NCBI GenBank assembly: GCA_000320545.1 | Contig: ADNK01001316.1 | Location: 35,001-86,662, forward strand | Direction: 5' to 3' | Source of the DNA: Bigelowiella natans CCMP2755 | Lineage: Eukaryota; Cercozoa; Chlorarachniophyceae | Length of the DNA stretch: 51,662 bases | Shown here: piece by piece, positions 47,241-51,662 of the stretch | How the letters are laid out: each line of letters opens with the position of its first letter | Numbering within the stretch: position 1 is the stretch's first letter | The notes under the pieces: model-generated | The model's database searches: none | Seen by the model: only the letters and a program-made list of their open reading frames with translations | Told to the model about the DNA's origin: nothing | Position numbers and translations under genes: made by a program

Positions 47241-49272
47241 TCAACCTCCTCCCGCGACTTTGGGTTGTTTCGCTGCCGGTTCGGAGGAGAATGCAGTCGT
47301 CCCTGAAAACTGAACTGAAGGCTGCCCTCCCGTTCGGCCAGATAACCTTGCATTTTCTGCCTCCACAGATGCCACAATTCCGGGAGGTAAAACTTGTTCC
47401 TGAGGCCTCAGTGAAGCCATTCCCGGTGTCATCGTATTTTTTAGATGGTGAAGAGTCGCAATTTGGCTTGCTTGCACCCATTCTGGAGCTTGATCCTTTG
47501 GAATCCATGTCCAGCCGTTGAAAAACTTTCCCTCATGGGGATCTTTACGTTTCGGTGCAGGAGTTGGAGCAGGAATCTTCTCAAGTTCTTTCTGAAGCTG
47601 TAGAGCGCGTGTCTTCCGATGATACTCCCTTGAAATCGAACGACGACGCTTCTCCTTACGCTCCTTCTTTCTCTCACTCGAAGTTTTTGGTCTCACTCTT
47701 TGCTGGTCTACTTGATTCTCGAGCTCCTTGTAGAGATTTGCGGTTTTAACTTCTTTAGTGTCCCCGGCCATGGCTGCATCATTGCCCATATTTCCCTCGA
47801 TTATTTGGAGAATTTCAGGAAGCTTTTGGTCAATCTCCTCAACCGAAGGCACGTAGTCATCCCCCGCGCCCCCCTGTTTCATTGCATCGTACCAAAAGTA
47901 AGGAATTTTTAGAGATGATGGTTGCGCTTTCCAAAATCCCGAACAGTGGCAGTGATAAATAAATACGCGACTATGGCGTTAGCAAAGGTGTCACTCACAT
48001 CAAGTCCTGTGTCCATCATACCATTCGCTCCCCCTCCTAGTCCTCCAGTTGCTACACCGCCTCCACTGCTACTTCCAGGAACGAGCGATCTCACGATGGG
48101 TTGATTTGCCCTCCCCACTTTAATGGGTCGGTCTCCAAGCACATAGCCACCCAGCTGAATTGCAAGATCTGCGCCCTGATGATCACATTCCAAAGCAAAG
48201 CACGATAAAGATCGACAAGAATGCCATTTATTTTATGTATATGGTATACGCTGCTCGATTGAATAATCGTGAGAATATGAAATTTGGTCTCTAGGGTATA
48301 ACCATAAAACAATTTGCGACATTTCCAGCCAGGATCGACACATGAATACTAAAACAGACGATGCAGCGGGTATTATAGCCGCTTTACACAAAATAGATGC
48401 TATCCTCCTTCATCATCATAGCCGTCGTTGCTTGCACATCCTCCTCCTCCTCCTCCTCCTCCTCCTCTCCTCCTCTTCGTTCAAACTTCTCATCAAAAGA
48501 AAAAGCTTACCTTCGCAGTCTCAAACTCAACGAAAGTGAACCACGAGGGCTCCACGTACGCACTAGCCGTCATCCCAACCGGCGTTTCCAGGTTTCTCCT
48601 AGGGGCTAAACAGCTGACCTTGCCAACACTTGACAGGAATTCGACGAGCATGGTCTCTGTGAGCTCCTGGTGTATGAGAAGAAGAAGAAGATGATGAAGA
48701 AGAAGCAGATATATACACCGTCAGTACAGGATGATACTAATGGGATAAGGGAGGACAATAGAATTGCCGCAGGAAATCTGGTAAAATCATTGGAAAACAT
48801 TGCGAATTCTACCTGCTTTGCTCTGCTTTCATTACTACTACGTTTATATAGCTCATAACTAATATTCGTTAACCTGCTGCAGATTGCCCACATAGCACGT
48901 GCGTCTGGTCTCATCCTTCCACCTCAGTTTGGCTCGGATAACCGTCTCGATGTAGCGGGGGTCGTCCTTGTCCGGCAATTCAAAGTCGGGATGGAGAGGA
49001 ATCATCTCCAGGCTCTTTGGCACTGCGACGACGGACTTCTTCGTCTGCATCTCAGACAATATCGGGTCGGAAGACACTTTCAAGTTCTTCGTCCCGACTG
49101 TGAGGGTAGGATCGTACTTGGGCAGGGGCGCCACCCCCATGATGCGGTTTGCTCGTGAAAGAGCGTCCTCCCCCTCCTTAACGGTGCCGTCTCTTCCCTT
49201 CCATTTCTCCTGCTCGAAGTTCGCCCATAGGCCAGCATCCCTGCAGACACCGACACGTAGTAGCAGTAGTAA

Positions 49273-49305
<33 letters not shown>

Positions 49306-50752
49306 TAGTAGTACACGCAGTAGAAGACAGCAACCAGCTTACTCATGCTCATTGAATACTTATGGGAGGTGCGCCACTACAACTGCGTAAATCAAGCCTT
49401 CATGCAGCTATCGCTAACGACGGAAGAGTATATGATTATGAAAGGGAAACCATTCACAGCAAAGGGAACGTATGCAAGAAGAGGGGGTTGTGTGCTATCA
49501 CTGGCAAAGTACAACGAAGTAAGTGTTGAAAGTGAGATGCACCACCTTACGATCTCGATGGCGTCCTGTCTTCGGCCCTTCGTAAGTTGCTCAAATGCCT
49601 CGATAATCGGTTTCCAACGCGCCGCATCATCCGGCGATTGCCTTTCTGTGACTTCTAGCAGATCCTTATATGCGACGAAGGATGGCATTGACGTGGAATT
49701 CGTCATCTCCTTCAGCGTCGATAATGCTGCCGTGGGGTCATCAAGTTTCACCTGTTTTTTATCATTATCATCATCATCATCAGCAGCAGCATCGTTTGCG
49801 TCCTAACCATCCTCTTCGTGAAATTCTACAACTGCTCAAAGCAGCAGTTGTACATAAAATGTCTACACTTTGAATTTTGTATGTGTGCATCAACATCATT
49901 ATTTATTTGTCGTTTTGATCGTCGTTGTACAACAGTACTACATGAATCTGCATGATCTTTCCAAAAGTCTCTGGCAGGGGAGTAATGTCCTCCTACAGAA
50001 TACCAGCGAAGACCCGTTAGTAGTGGTTGTTTTAGTAGTAGTTTTAGCAGCAGAAGTATTTGCAAATGATGGGTAAGTAGAGGTAAACAACGGCGATACA
50101 ATAGCTGCAGTGGTACTATCATCAATACGGATTTTCATAATACAAGATGACTATGAGGTCAACAATGGCGGCGATCGTAAAGACGACGATGGTGGTCATG
50201 CTCAAGTTGTTTATGCAGTTAATATCTCCTCCATCCGACACACCACCTCCTTCATATCTTCGAACGTCTCGAGTGCCTGCTTCCAGGTGTCGGTTCTGTT
50301 TGCGTAGGCAGTTATCAAGGCTTGATACCCTGAGGTGGTAGTCAAAAGGAGGTAATAATTGCGCCATTTCAAATTAGTGGTTACCACATTTGGGAGCTGA
50401 AGAATGCAATGATGATGGAGGGATGATAGATAGATCACAGAGAATAGATTCTTGAAACCGATATCTCTCTCCCTCAACCCTCCTCCTCCCCTCCCCGCCA
50501 CTACCATCAGCATCCAATTCCATGCCGGCTTTCATGGCGCGCTTGAAGGTGTCAATCAATCTCCGATGATTCTCGTACTTGTTATAACCGATCAACATCC
50601 ACGTGTACGTATACCTTTGAAATGAAAATGGTGAATCATCACAACGATGACAAAGTTTATTATCTAGATCAAATCACCAAATATCATAGAACCCCCCTCC
50701 CTCTCCTTCTCTTTGTCTTCAGAGACGACAACTGTTTTCCTCTAATCATCAT

Positions 50753-50787
<35 letters not shown>

Positions 50788-51662
50788 GACTCGTCAGGTG
50801 TGATATCTTTCTTTTTCATCAAGTGCAATGTATCTTCTGCGTCCTGATGAGCAGTCGCAAAGACGACGACGACGATGATGATGATAATGAAGGTAATGGT
50901 GATGGCGGCGATGATAAAAGAGAATGATATTGAAAACTAATTGAAGATGGTGGTAGAAGAGAAGGAGGGGGATATCGACGACGGTGCACATACGGCGTTC
51001 ATCGTGTGAATGAGTAGCACAAGAAATCTGCTAGCAAGATTGCAGTACTATCACTTCCGCTAAAAAGTACTAATACGTTCTATCTGCTCTGCCCTCGTAT
51101 AAATTTCCTCCATGTTTAAGATGCGACGACGTCGCGCACCACATCCGCTCATCATCATCATCATTATCATCATCATTATCACCAATCCGAGAGCATTAGA
51201 AAGTAGCAGCAGCAGGTATTAAGATAGTAAGCACAGCACCTGAAACTTCCCTGCCTGCATTAGACTAGAGATCAGTGCATTGTACATAGGCCGGTCAATT
51301 CGTGCATCTCTTTCTCGCAGCGTTGCTATGACTCCTAATGCCTGCATGGGAGGAGGGGGGGGGAGGGGGGGGGGACGGACCCCACGACCACTGCAATGGT
51401 GTCGCTGGCCACCCCGACGAGATGGTCTTGTATTTGAGGCTGATAATGATTGCGATGACGGTAGATCAGAAAAGATGGACGGCGCGACTGTGCAATCTCA
51501 CCCTTAAATTATATTGTAGACCCACGACTCTCGAAGTTCATACTGGATGCTATGCGTTTGCGCCATCTTCCGATGCTCCGTCCCCTCTATGAAGGTCTGA
51601 TCAAACCTGTAGCGATGAAACCAGGTGCTGCTGCTACTTCTGCTAGTAAGACTTTAGCGCTA
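47241..51662 (-). CDS. Pentatricopeptide-repeat protein fused to a C-terminal SR-type RRM, 5' end beyond the right edge
   Basis: Exons resolved (high to low): 51341-51240, a small unresolved one or two at about 51100-50990, 50843-50791, 50614-50505, 50329-50247, 49992-49942, 49751-49546, 49240-48874, 48666-48511, 48175-47999, 47873-47241. PPR units: DRPMYNALISSLMQAGKFQ; DTLHLMKKKDITPDEYTYTW; GYQALITAYANRTDTWKQAL; ITPLPETFGKIMQIH; VAYKDLLEVTERQS. The exon at 49751 ends in phase 2 and enters 49240 in frame, leading to an RRM: RRTCYVGNLQQ (RNP2) and WFTFVEFETAK (RNP1), then LGDRPIKVGRANQPIV. This RRM with its following Gly-rich tail resembles SRSF11/SREK1-type splicing factors. The C-terminus is Lys/Arg-rich (SERKKERKEKRRR) and coiled. 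The role is RNA binding; organelle versus nucleus is undecided. Two separate genes would need a start that I do not see. Confidence 0.8.

Overview
The window is nuclear DNA of an intron-rich microbial eukaryote, probably a protist and possibly an alga. Most genes have 3 to 18 exons with GT...AG introns, mostly 50-250 nt, that often carry simple repeats. The proteins are typically eukaryotic: PrimPol, a PTEN/auxilin-like protein, a PH-RasGEF, a P2X channel, a heterotrimeric G-alpha and a PPR protein. One NAD(P)-binding protein starts with a signal-peptide-like segment followed by a Ser/Thr-rich stretch, which would fit targeting to a secondary plastid. I cannot name the lineage. No prokaryotic operon structure, CRISPR array, tRNA or rRNA was recognised.

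Layout, left to right: PrimPol (-, runs off the left edge); PTEN/auxilin-like protein (+); a poorly resolved gene near 8.3-9.3 kb (-); PH-RasGEF (+); P2X receptor (-); GT8 glycosyltransferase (+); small membrane protein (-); NmrA-like NAD(P)-binding protein (+); nine-finger C2H2 protein (-); multi-pass membrane protein (+); METTL7-like methyltransferase (-); Cys-rich type I membrane protein (+); low-complexity 593-residue protein (-); cation diffusion facilitator (+); short-chain dehydrogenase (-); G-alpha (+); PPR-RRM protein (-, runs off the right edge). Exon models were built by hand, checking splice sites, intron phase and protein-family motifs together. Junctions I could not close are named in the entries.

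Two large-scale patterns stand out. First, all 17 genes strictly alternate in strand, so every intergenic region is either head-to-head or tail-to-tail. Second, the tail-to-tail spacers (about 7.7-8.3, 13.3-14.1, 20.6-21.5, 25.4-26.1, 31.0-31.9, 34.7-35.8, 39.6-41.0 and 45.3-47.2 kb) are rich in GCATGC, TGCATGCA and GCTAGC palindromes, while the head-to-head promoter regions are not. One spacer also holds a degenerate copy of an exon and its flanking intron from the dehydrogenase gene about 6 kb away.

Functionally, the region mixes membrane signalling (P2X, G-alpha, RasGEF, PTEN/auxilin-like), redox enzymes, a metal transporter homologue with an altered binding site, and nucleic-acid proteins (PrimPol, zinc finger, PPR-RRM). 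No shared pathway is evident; neighbours are linked by shared promoters rather than by function.
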